From Motacilla alba alba (Eukaryota; Chordata; Aves; Passeriformes; Motacillidae), in contig NC_052019.1 in assembly GCF_015832195.1 (NCBI RefSeq), positions 6,174,872 through 6,238,871 of the forward strand: a DNA stretch of 64,000 bases. Reading direction: 5' to 3'. The notes below the pieces were generated by a model, which had not been told where the DNA came from, did no database searches, and saw nothing but the letters and a program-made list of their open reading frames with translations. Numbering within the stretch: the first letter of the stretch is position 1; each line of letters starts with the position of its first letter. A program made the translations under genes and the position numbers. This document shows positions 22,777-32,761 of the stretch, piece by piece.

Positions 22777-23716
22777 GAGAAAGACACAGAGAGAAAAGAG
22801 GTTTTTTTTTTTAATTATTGCAATCAGGATGTAGCTGAGGAATAATGAAGGAACTCCAATTCACAGCAGAGAGGCAGCTGTCTCCAGCAGCAGAGCCTTC
22901 CTGGATATTTTAATCAAAGTGGCAACAAGTGAAATGGGACACAGGGACATGAACCACCACCTCCTTCCTTGTGTTACTGAAGGGAGCAGGTAGAGCAAGA
23001 GGAATGTGTGGTACTTTTCTGGCTGGGCCTGGATGCCTGCTGGGCATCACTTGTTTTGGTGGGAAGCCCCCAGACTGCTCCTGCTCTGAGTGACTCAAGC
23101 CCTAACGTCCTTGAGGTTTAGTGCCAAAGCACAAGGAGGCATAACCCATTCATCTCTTCCAGGGAAAGAAAATAACACGAGAGGGTCTGAAAAAACCAAT
23201 TTCTGTTCACAAGGTGAAATGCCACGTGCATCTCAGTCGTGGTCAGCACAATCAGCTAACCAAGCTGGTTGGTTCAGTTTCTGCAAGGTGAAGGCATCTT
23301 GTTTCCCATGGATGTTCGGCAGATCAGCTCTGCTCCCCTGGTCCTCAGTGCCACTGCCAGTAAAAAGAAAAGAAGGAAAAAGGAACATTGTACAGAACAC
23401 CTTTATATTTATATTTAAGAAATAATAATAATTAATAATAATAATTGAACTGCTGATGGTGAAGAAAGCAAAACACACTGTCCTTCTCTGATGGCTTAGA
23501 GCGACAAGCTGCTGGATTTTCTGCATCAATGCAAAATACATGAAAGCATTAGAAAAAATAGTAAGAAGCAAAGAGAGTGAAATAATCTTGTAGGAAAAAA
23601 TTGCATTTGAGAAATATCCACCTAGGTTGTGTGTGGTTGTCCCCTCCCCTCAGATATCACTTTGTAAGTGATGAAACATTGCAGTTCAAACAACAGTAAA
23701 AACAGAAAGAAGAGAA

Positions 23717-23722
23717 AATAAA
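23717..23722 (+). terminator. Possible upstream polyadenylation hexamer AATAAA
   Basis: AATAAA overlaps AATAAATAAGG in the A-rich 3' UTR, about 190 bases before the better signal. No clear GU-rich element follows at once, so use of this site is uncertain. Confidence 0.35.
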
Positions 23723-23908
23723 TAAGGACCATATTAAATACCTATATGGACTGGGAATGAATCCAATTGCAAAATATAAAACCTTTGTAATTCTATATAG
23801 AGTTTAAACAGAAGTCATGTATATTTAATTTATTTTGTTAAACAAGAAAAAAAATGTATGATATTTTCCTCGAAACAGGCATTTCTATATGTATTTTTGA
23901 TCAAAGAA

Positions 23909-23914
23909 AATAAA
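23909..23914 (+). terminator. FGFRL1: FGFRL1 polyadenylation signal AATAAA
   Basis: A canonical AATAAA is followed after two bases by a T run at 23917-23925 and then CAGGTTCTGTAG, a U/GU-rich downstream context that fits cleavage near 23925-23940. It lies at the end of the long AT-rich 3' UTR and before sequence of more ordinary composition, so it is the most likely main 3' end. Confidence 0.75.
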
Positions 23915-24607
23915 GATTTTTTTTTCAGGTTCTGTAGATGCCATGCTCAGAACACACTTGATATAGCTTGTGACCAACTGTGCTTCTCCTAACCTGGAGA
24001 CCACCTGTCTCTATGCCTTTTCACACTAGCCAGGTGTCATCTCCTGTCGCCTCAGGTGCTGCTGGTGCCATCCTGTCCATCAGAAACTGACCTTTTCCAC
24101 TGTCTGTGTTCTGACTGTGGGGGTCTGCAGTGGCCAGATCACTTCTCATGGACCCCAGCCATCTTCAGCAGCAGAGTTCTTCTCTCACAGGGAATATGCA
24201 TTTCTGGGGGGTGTGGGGAGGGTGATTCATTAGTTTTTTTTAAGCCCAGACCTGCAGTGGTTTGTTGGTTTGGGTTTTTTTAAAGAAAATTTTGTAAATC
24301 AAAGCATAATAATTTGTGAGGCTGTAAAAGGAACTTTGGCCTCAGGGTGCTTGGAAGGGGAAATCATGAAATGTAGGTGAAACACTTAATTTGTAACTGC
24401 AGCTGCTTTAGGAGCCAGTGGAGGGTGAGCTGGGCACAGTGAGAAGAGAATACAGCAGCTGCTCCCCTTCAGGGGGGCTTGAACGTTTCTTCTGCTGCAC
24501 ACCATGGAGAGGCACCCAGCTCTTCAGGGGCCAACATTTTCTTTGGAGAAGGCAGGTTCAGCAATGATGCAACTGTTTCTCTTCTTTTCATTTAGAGTTT
24601 GATGGTT

Positions 24608-24624
24608 AAAAAAAAAAAAAAAAA
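24608..24624. repeat. Poly-A run
   Basis: Seventeen consecutive A residues, followed by an A/G-rich stretch. No element body ending here was recognised. Confidence 0.9.
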
Positions 24625-24906
24625 GGAAGAAAATTTGAAACATGCTAATTTTTAGGTTTGGAATTACTTCCTTCTCAAGCCTGTTCCATGAAAGAGATCT
24701 TCACCAAACCAGCTGATCCATTTAAAAGTGAAACACTTTATTTAATCTGAAACAAAGCTGTGCTTTAGACTTTGCTTTTCACTGAACATTTGTGGAGGTG
24801 TTTGCTCTGTGTTGCCCCGCAGTGATTTTTTCTGGTGGTTTGTTTGAATCACCAGCAAACCAAACAGTTCCCTGTTTGCTCAGCCGTGGTGCTGTGAAAT
24901 GGGGCC

Positions 24907-24931
24907 CTGATTCAGTGAAACACTGAATCAG
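24907..24931. repeat. Perfect 11-bp inverted repeat, AAA loop
   Basis: CTGATTCAGTG at 24907-24917, then AAA, then its exact reverse complement CACTGAATCAG at 24921-24931. It is a compact potential hairpin about 1 kb past the FGFRL1 polyadenylation signal. Confidence 0.95.
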
Positions 24932-25141
24932 CTCCTGCTTTCTTCACCAATACATTCTGCTCCAAAAAGTCCCTTTCTTGCCTTAGGAGGAGGTTATCCA
25001 TGTAATAACCCCTAGAGGAAGACCATCCCCCATCATGGTGCTCTTGTAGAGATTGTAATAAAGCAACCCATTGATAACTAGTATTTTTCAGCACAAATTT
25101 ATGAAATCCCTAAATTCGGATTAAGGATATCTTTATATGCA

Positions 25142-25171
25142 TCCTCTCAGCTTCAGGGAGAGCTGAGAGGA
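25142..25171. repeat. Perfect 11-bp inverted repeat, 8-base loop
   Basis: TCCTCTCAGCT at 25142-25152 and AGCTGAGAGGA at 25161-25171 are exact reverse complements around the loop TCAGGGAG. It lies about 210 bases after the hairpin at 24907. Confidence 0.95.
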
Positions 25172-28100
25172 GCTTAAGTGTGAGCACTGATAAGGCATGG
25201 ATATAAGGCATGGTGTAGGCAGGAGTTCTTAATGGCTGAAGTATACTGAGTCATTTTAAAAAATATATTAAAAAGCCTCTATACACTAAGGGCATTTCCT
25301 TTATTTCAAGGAGACAGTAAGTGTGTGTTTCCATGAGAGGTACTAAAGTCTACATCTCATATCTTGTGCCTGTGGGAAGCTACTCACTGCACCGTGGTAT
25401 GTCCCAAACTCCTGCACATTCCAGCAGCATTGGGGGCATGGCAAAGGGCAGGATTCCCCTGTAAGCCCGTGGCCCTTCTCTGCTCTCTGGGCCAGTGCTG
25501 TAGCAAGGAGACACTTCTGACCCATGCTCTGTGAGCAGCACTGACACCAGACTCAGAAGTGGAGGTGAGTGCTGGGTTTGTGGGGTTCAGCCCTAAGCAA
25601 ACCCTGAGAGATTTTCTAATGGCACCAGTTCAAGTGGCAGCTCTGTCCCTAAGCCTCAGAGAGGGGTTGGTGGGTTAAGAGAAGCACTTCTGCATTTCCC
25701 ATGCAGCACAGAATTCCAGGCTGTGTGTAGCACTCTCTCCCAGTGCCTTCTGCCCTTTGTGACCCAGCTCCGTAGTGCTGTATCACGCAAGGAAAAACTT
25801 CACATTTTGTCAGATGGCTCAAGTGGAAGGAGTGGCTTCTTCCTGCCCTTCAAAGATAAATCTCTAGTGCTGCTGACAGAGCTCTCCAAAGGCAAATGTT
25901 GCATTAAACTACCCTGTGTGGGCAATGCATCAGCCCAGGATAGCTGCAGCTCTTGGCTGTGGCACTGAGAAGGCAGCTCTGGTTTTGGATGCACCATGAG
26001 AGATGCTGTAAAGGTCTTGATTTGCAGAAAGCATGGGGATTTCATCCTGCCTTGGCTATCTGCTCCATCTTGACCACCAGAAATGGTGTGAGATTTCACC
26101 CCAGGGAAATACCATCACATGCCCTGTTTAGGAGGGGCTGTGTTTTTTGTGTGGGCCTTGTACTGGCTTGCTGTGCCTGGGTGGATTTCACATTTTTGAG
26201 GAATTATTTTTCCTTCACAAGGTACCTCTAAGACCTTTTCCGAGTCACTCTGTCCCAAGCCCTCCTGCATGCCATTGAATTTTAGGGCTTGATTGTGCCT
26301 TGCATATATTGCAAAGTCTTCCATAGTTTAAATAAATTCAACCAGGTCACACTTGTGTATGAATGTTTTTTATTCAGTGGGAAAAGATTTGGATGCATCT
26401 TCATTTCTAAATAGAGGATGTTCAAAGAAAACCATTGTGTTGTTTGTGATAATTGACTCTATGTTGAACACAGAATATTTTTCATTTTATGTATTTGTAT
26501 ACATGTAGGCATATAGATATACATGCCAGGCTGTGATACAGAAGGCAGTTGTACTTTTAAAACCATGGAGCTTCAAAGATCAAAGGAATTTTAGGCTTAA
26601 AACTCACTATCGTCATTAATTTTATTTGCATTACAGATCAAACATGGCTTTACCTACCAGTTTGTGCGTGGCATTTTTTAACTTTGTATGGACAATCTTT
26701 CTGAGGTCGGCCCCTTTCGAATGGAAAACTTATCAGACATTGAAGATAAAAAGTGTTCTGTGGTTTTCATTTGGTGACAAATACAATAACTGAACACATC
26801 AAAGGAGACAGAATGGCACAGTGTGTCTGTGGCTTTGTAATAAAAGTTGCAGAAAAAAAAAGGAATAAAAGCCTGGAGTTTGTTAATATGTTTTAGAGTT
26901 CTGTGTTTTGAAGGGAAGTGTGGCTCTGTGGGGGTGTGTGTGTGTGTTAGCACACATCAGGAGTGTGTGCTGCCAGGGAAAACAGACAATATTGTAAGGT
27001 TACCTGTGTGCCACAGCTTGGTCTGATATTTTCTATGGGTTCTGTGAATCAAGCAGAGGCATTATTTTTTTATTATTTGGGAAAGGTTTCTGGGTTTTAG
27101 TGAAAAAGTGCAGTTTTTAATCTGTTTACCTCTAGAGCCAAATGCTATAACTGCACTAGGAGCCAAATTTTAATTAGCAAGATGGAATTTTGGAGTACCT
27201 GGAGTGGACCAGGGATTTCAAGGTCAAACTCAGCACCTCCACCTCTTTTGAGGCAAACCTGAGTGTCTCACTACTCACTCCAGAGGCAGTGAATGTCCAA
27301 ACTGTGACATCTTAAGTTCAGAAAAGCTGGCCCTCACCCAAACTTCATCTTGACCTGGCCTGGGCCTCTGACTCCAAAATCCCTGTGCAGAAATTGCACT
27401 CTTGGGGTAGGAATGAGGAAATATTTCTCTGTTGACTCCATTTCTGTGGCTGTCTGAAACCTCTTGAGAGGTTTGAAATATTGGAATAAAGAACTGGGGA
27501 AGATGCAGAGGTGAGCAAACCATGGGAGGTGGTCAGATACTAATGGGGAATTTATCATGGCTTTCCTACCTGGGCAGCACCTCTGCCTACATGAGGAACT
27601 TTGAGCATGCCCAGGACCCCAAATTGCTCAAAGCTGATGATTAACATGGAATCATTGGAAAATATGCTTGCAATCAGGGAATTATTACCCATACAGAACT
27701 CGTTCCAGCTCTCAGAGATGCCAGTGGGGAAAAAAAAACCTCTGCAATGTCCAGAGGGAAATCAGTCGGACACATGGAGCCATTCCCAGGTTTTTACATC
27801 TTTGCCCTGGCAGGCCCATTGCCAGACAAAAATGGGGCAGAAATTAATGGCCCCACTATGAAGCCAGACACACATAAATGGGAAATGCACACTCTTTGGA
27901 TGGAGCTATCCGAGCAAGAGGTAGACACTGCATCTCAAAATCTTCAAGGCTGGGTGCTTTGTGGACAGCATGTGGCTAAATGCAAGATTTTGGGAATGTT
28001 ACTGGGATAAAGGGATTCATGGAGCCCAAATGAGGTCATTTAGTGGTGTCTTCTGGCCCTAAGGAAGTGCAGCTGAGCTGCAGAGAAAAGGAGATGCCAG

Positions 28101-28417
28101 AGCTTGTGCTGGCCGTGAGCACCGTGGCTGCAGGAGTGACCTCACGGCCACCATGGGCACAGGGCTGCTCACCCAGGCTGCTCACCCAGCTCCAGCTGCC
28201 TCCAGGCAGGATGATCCCAGCCCTTCCCAGCTTAGTGCTGCAGTCATGACAATATTTACACAAAGTGGGGCTCTGCACCCACATTTACTGCCCTTTGTGC
28301 AAAGAGCAGCACGTCCCCGTGTGCACTCACAGCCCTCCATTGTAGGGTCTGTCTTTCAAATGTGCTGGCATGGCTTGGGGCTGTCATCCAGTGTGTTGGG
28401 GTGGGTTAGAATCTGTC

Positions 28418-28812
28418 ATCCTCCATGCCCTTTGATGACCAGCTGAGGGAACAGGGTGGTTTAGTCTGGAGAAGAGGAGGCTGGCTTGGGGGGGGGCTCA
28501 TTGCTCTCCACAACTACCTGGAAGGAAGCTGTAGTGAGGTGAGGGTTGAGAGGATGAGAGGAAATGGCCCTAAACTGCACCACTGGAAGTTCAGATTGGA
28601 TAGTTGGAAAACATTTTTCACTGAAAGAGTGGTTAGACATTGGGGTAATTCTTCCAATAGGAGAGGTAGTGGAGTCACTGTTTCAGGAAATGTGCAAGAG
28701 GTGACTGGATGTGGCACTTAGGGAGATGGTTTAGGGGTGATTGTGGTGATGCTGGTTTGACAGTGGGACTGGATGATCTTGAGGTTCCCTTCCAACCCTG
28801 ATAATCCTGTAA
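28418..28812 (+). mobile_element. CR1 LINE 3' fragment, sense orientation
   Basis: CR1 landmarks appear in order: 'gatgaccagctgagggaa', 'ggtttagtctggagaagagg', 'aggatgagaggaaatggcc', 'aagttcagattgg', 'cactgaaagagtggttag', 'ctggatgatcttgaggttcc', 'cttccaaccctgataatcctg'. The copy is about 395 bases, 5'-truncated and diverged, with a degraded terminal repeat. Confidence 0.9.
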
Positions 28813-28917
28813 ATGCAGAGAGCACCAGGACACAGAACCAAACTGGTGGGATAAATTCAAGACCACCAACCAATTAATATCTTCCAGTTACTTATTGCCC
28901 TTTTAATCTTTAAATCT

Positions 28918-29140
28918 CAAACTAGACATAAGGAAAAACATTATTTTACAATGAGGATGGTGAAACACCAGGTTGCCCAGAAAGGTGGTGGATGCCCCTT
29001 CCCTGGAAACATTCAAGGCCAGGTTGAATGGGGCTCTGAGCAACCTGATCTAGTTCAAGATGTCCCTGTCATTGCACGGGGTGGGACTAGATGGTCTTTA
29101 AAGGTCCCTTCCAACCCACTCCATGCTGTGAATCTATGAT
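28918..29140 (+). mobile_element. Second CR1 LINE 3' fragment, sense, about 100 bases downstream
   Basis: The sequence runs 'ctagacataaggaaaaac', 'caatgaggatggtgaaacac', 'gtggatgccccttccctgg', 'tcaaggccaggttgaatgg', 'gggactagatggtcttta', 'aaggtcccttccaaccca' and ends 'gtgaatctatgat'. The 'aggccaggttgaatggggct' type differs from the CR1 copy just upstream, so the two are separate insertions of different subfamilies and not one split copy. Confidence 0.92.
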
Positions 29141-29819
29141 CCAAATGTTGTGGGATGGGGTAGGGTCTGTCATCTGAATGTGCTGGGATGCATCCACCTG
29201 CCAGGTCACTTCTGTATTCTGGACCTGTCAGAAAATGCTAAGTTGGGAGCTGTAGGCATAGACTTTCTCTTCACCTTATCTTATCAGCAGAGCATTTCTT
29301 TGCCCAAGGTTCTCAGCTTTTAAAAATTTGCTACAAACATAAAAAGCCATGAGCAAATCCCAACACCAAAAATGTGGATTACTGTGGTTGGAAGTAGGCA
29401 GTAAGGGCTGATAAAACCACATTTAAAATACTGGTGTGATATTGACTGTTAGGTGGCACATACATATTGTCTATTTATGGAGTGGAGTCTGGAGAAAAGA
29501 GAATGCCCATTTTACATTTTGTGTGTGTTTACCAGCTTCAGGTCTTTGTGAGCTATATATGGAACTATGACCTTTATTTGTCCTCATTTTAGCTTATGCA
29601 TTTTTTCTATCCTTCTTTTTTCTTTTTCTTTCTGTCAGTCTGGTGTAATTAGGATTTAACATATCCTCCAATATGCACGGACATCAGCAAAGCAATGAAT
29701 ATTCTTTTTTTCCTCATTTTCACTAACCAAATCCAGTCCAAAGTGCTATTTCTATCCAAGCTGATCTATGCTTTAGTGAAAGGAGTAATAAATAACATTT
29801 TAGACCAGACTTCAAAATG

Positions 29820-30620
29820 CCTTTTTCCTTTGATCTGAGTAATTAAAGTCAAGCTGCTGTTCCTGAGCATTTTCTGATGGAATTACACGGGTTACACAGC
29901 TCTTCATTTGTATCTTATTAAGCATTATGTGTTATTGATGCTGTCCAAACAATTAGCACCTAAATACGCCCCATATTCTCATAAAGAGGCAGAAGCAGTG
30001 TTAATGTTAATGCCCTGGTTAACAGTTTGCTCCCATCCAGAGTCCACCATCATTCTTGAATGCCATTTAATATCAATCAGGACTTTGCTGATGCCCTTCT
30101 GAAGTTGTTCTCCTCTGCAATCTTTTAACTGTGCAGCGAAGTGAGGAGAAGTCGAACAATGACGTTAAATAAAAATGGCATCTCTCTTAAGGCAGGATTT
30201 TTTCTAAGTTCATTGCAAGTTTTGGTTATAAAAAGGCGAGCGCTTCATGGTGATCGGTCATTTTGACATTTTTATGGTGTTTTTATTACCCCTGGCTCAT
30301 TTCCATACTAAAGAGAACATTTGTAACAATGCTTGCTCGCTCTGTTATGATTAGGATTGCGCTTTGTTCAGCTGCTGCTGCGCCCAGTAATGCTCTTGGC
30401 ACACGTCCTCCCAGACCCCGCGGTGTATTTATTCAAAAGGAAGGAAAAAGAAGTGTCTACTAAAACAATAAACTACTACTGCTCGCCTTAACGTGGCCAT
30501 AGCTTCCTTGTGCTGCAGACAATCAGTTAGAAAAGCTGTTGGGTAAACTTGCTCCTTCTTTGCTGAAAAAATAAATATTCATGAAGCTTACAGCCACTTT
30601 TTTCTGTGCTTTATTATTGG
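29820..30620. promoter_or_regulatory. Candidate conserved non-coding element, about 800 bases
   Basis: The stretch is repeat-free and AT-rich, but with local CpGs retained (GGCGAGCGCTTCATGG near 30234, GATCGGTC near 30252, CCCGCGG near 30417). It has a dense set of factor-like words: AAGCATTATGTG, AACAATTAGCACC, GTTAATGTTAATG, TGACGTTAAATAAA, TTATGATTAGGATT and AATATTCATGAAG. This mix is typical of deeply conserved developmental enhancers. Conservation and function are inferred and were not tested. Confidence 0.35.
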
Positions 30621-31789
30621 GTTGAAAACTGTGAAGGATTTTAAAGCTAATGATTTAATCAGAGCGATAAGGATGGAGGTCCAGATCCTGGAACCAATGG
30701 GAGCTCGGTTCTGAAATACTAATGAGAACCTGGGTAAGGGTTTAAGGCAAATTTTGGTGTGTTACTTCAATATTAATGTTATCCTGCATGTAAGGACAGG
30801 TTGAACCCAATATTAATTTTATTGATATTGAAAATTGAATACACTAATATATTGACTAATGCTGTCTGAGACAGGAGGTGAATGTGAAAAGAGGAGTCAT
30901 GAATGGTAGGGAGGGGCAATTAAAAAAAGGGAGTGGTGTCATGTCACCAGAGGTTTCCAGGGTCAAGTCAAGTCAAGGCTTTGGACACTCCACATGTATT
31001 GTTTCCCAGGAGGCAGCTGGAGTACCTGTGTGGGCTTCCTCAGACCCAGGGCAAACTAGAGCACTCAGTGCCCACTGTGTAACAGACAATTTCTCTTGAG
31101 CCCATCACTGCAGAACATTTTTCACTTAAAGTGTATCTTGCCTGGTTTGCAAAGACAAGGAAGAATGTTTTAAAGTTTAGATTCATCTTTTAAGTGACTT
31201 GGCGAGATTAGCAACAGAGTAATCATAAGCTTCCTACAACAGGGGAGAGAAACTGGCACTTCCCAAAGGTGGTTTGGTTACTGGGTGGAGAAGAAGAGCC
31301 CTGATGTTGTTTCCTCTTCCACCAAAGCCAACAGGATAAGCTGAGTTTGTTACCCAGGTACCATGAAACAAAGGGATGAACCTGGCTTTCACAATGAAAC
31401 ACAACGCTGGAAAAAATACAGAAATATGCAGCAAATTGGTGAAGTGTCCATTTATGCTACCTTTGCCCAAATCTGGCAGAGATGTCAGCAAATAGGGGTG
31501 ACTTTCCTTATGCTGCTGTGTTGTGCAGCCTGGGAGGCTGGTGGTCTCCTGAACTCTCCCTGTCTGTAGGAATATGTAGGAATAGGAAAGAAAACCAGAT
31601 GATGAGAGGGCAGAGGAGTGCAGGGTGGGGTCTCATGCTGGTCCAAGACCCAGCTTTCATCACTCGGCTCCAGCTGCTGTTTGCTGGCCAAAGCCCTGGG
31701 CTGCCGGGGAACCCGAGCTGGCCTCTGCCATGGTTCAGTGAGAGCAAAGAGCTCTCCCACTTGACATCACAAGAGGAGCATTTTGATGT

Positions 31790-32100
31790 TTATCTGAAAC
31801 TCCCTTCTAAAAGTGCATTCGTGGTAGAGGCTGCGTGTAAGGACAGGTTCAACCCGCTATCGCGGAGAAGTGATAAAACACTTTTCTCTCATTTTGGTTC
31901 TTAAGGCCTAATACTCCCATATGCCAGAAAAGATTTGTAAGGGGCCATAAAGTCAGCACAGCTCTGTTTGCACTTGTTTTTTGGTTCCTTGACAGTACTG
32001 CTGGGGCCTCTGTGCAAACATGACTCTGCAGTCAGCATTTAAAGTGCCAGTCCCTGCTGCATTCGATCTGATTTTTCCCTCTTTGCTGGAATGGACTCAA
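31790..32100. promoter_or_regulatory. Candidate conserved non-coding element
   Basis: The island combines retained CpGs (CATTCGTGG, CTGCGTG, CTATCGCGG within 31819-31864) with AT-rich words such as GTGATAAAACAC, GGCCATAAAGTCAGC and GTGCAAACATGACTC. It shows no repeat signature. An enhancer role is inference only. Confidence 0.25.
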
Positions 32101-32471
32101 AAACCAAGAGCTGGAAAATCACATGGGCAAATCAATGTCAAAATAGTACTTAGAAATAACCTACTCATTAAACAATTTTATGATATGATATGATATACAT
32201 TGTGTAGGCAAATGGTAGCTCTCCATTACCAGTGTCTTCACACATTTTTGACTACTAAAAATTTCTAGATCCTTGTGAATCATAGCAATAATCACTCTCA
32301 CTGATTAGAAGAAACATTGAAATACAGATAAATGAAAAGGTCTTTATAGGGCAGGAAGAGCAGAAATTTGACCTTGGATCCATGCACTAAATTAATGTCT
32401 GTCCAAAGCCGTCACCTTCCTCATTACGTCAGCAGTGCTTGCTTTGATGCTGGGAAATCACAGGACATCAT

Positions 32472-32761
32472 TGGTCTCTTCTCCCAGGTAACAAGAGACA
32501 GGACAAAAAGAAATGGCCTCCAGTTGCACAAGGGGAGGTTTAGATTCAATATTATGAAAAATTCTTCACAGAAAGTGTGGTCAGGCTTTGGAACAGGCTG
32601 CCCAAGGCAGTGGTGGATTCACCATCCCCGGAAGTCAAAGGAAATATAGATGTGGCACTTGGGGACATAGATTAGTGGTGGCCTTGGCAGTGCTGGATTA
32701 ATGGCTGGACTCAATGATCTCAGAGTTCTTTATCCATCTTAACAATTCTATGATTCTGTGT
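32472..32761 (+). mobile_element. CR1 LINE 3' fragment, sense orientation
   Basis: About 290 bases match the same CR1 type as the copy at 3085-3755, with 'cttctcccaggtaacaag', 'cctccagttgcacaagggg', 'aggtttagattcaatatt', 'ggaacaggctgcccaaggca', 'tagatgtggcacttgggga' and the end 'aacaattctatgattctgtg'. It is 5'-truncated and diverged. Confidence 0.92.

Larger units (their letters stand above)
1..23935 (+). other. FGFRL1: FGFRL1 gene body, 3' part (5' end lies upstream of the window)
   Basis: This span covers the part of the gene I can see: four coding exons, the introns around them and the 3' UTR. The order linker, Ig2, Ig3, transmembrane/tail matches FGFRL1 and differs from FGFR1-4, which have a kinase domain after the membrane segment and split Ig3 over two exons. 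The exons encode about 376 residues. Known vertebrate FGFRL1 proteins are near 500, so the missing part is the signal peptide and Ig1, about 130 residues. No GC-rich Ig1-like exon is visible before 11.5 kb, so the first 11.5 kb is read as intron. The exact 5' limit within the window is simply the window edge. Confidence 0.93.
22539..23935 (+). other. FGFRL1: FGFRL1 3' UTR
   Basis: From the stop codon to shortly after the AATAAA at 23909-23914, about 1.4 kb of AT-rich non-coding sequence continues without a splice signal I would trust. It includes an AT/GT microsatellite early on and (AAT)n-like sequence near 23420-23447. The last 300 bases are very A/T-rich, as in many 3' ends. The exact cleavage point is inferred at 10-25 bases past the signal. 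Confidence 0.75.
23936..28417. other. Intergenic DNA downstream of FGFRL1, no gene seen
   Basis: No coding exon or large repeat is recognised in these 4.5 kb. There is an A17 run at 24608-24624, two perfect 11-bp inverted repeats (24907-24931 and 25142-25171), and a GT-rich run near 26930-26947. Open frames here are short and without domains. A short direct repeat GGCTGCTCACCCA occurs twice near 28166-28190. Confidence 0.6.
29141..32471. other. Intergenic DNA with candidate regulatory islands
   Basis: No coding exon is recognised. The segment holds two of the better candidate conserved non-coding islands (29820-30620 and 31790-32100), listed separately. A short (ATATG)n run lies at about 32180-32200. 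The open frame at 31482-31904 has no recognisable domain. Confidence 0.55.

Noticed and set aside
22557..22814. Tyr/Ile-rich frames after the FGFRL1 stop
   Set aside because: They are translations of the AT microsatellite in the 3' UTR.
24907..25171. MicroRNA precursor
   Set aside because: The perfect stems are only 11 bp with no extended imperfect pairing visible, far short of a typical precursor stem.
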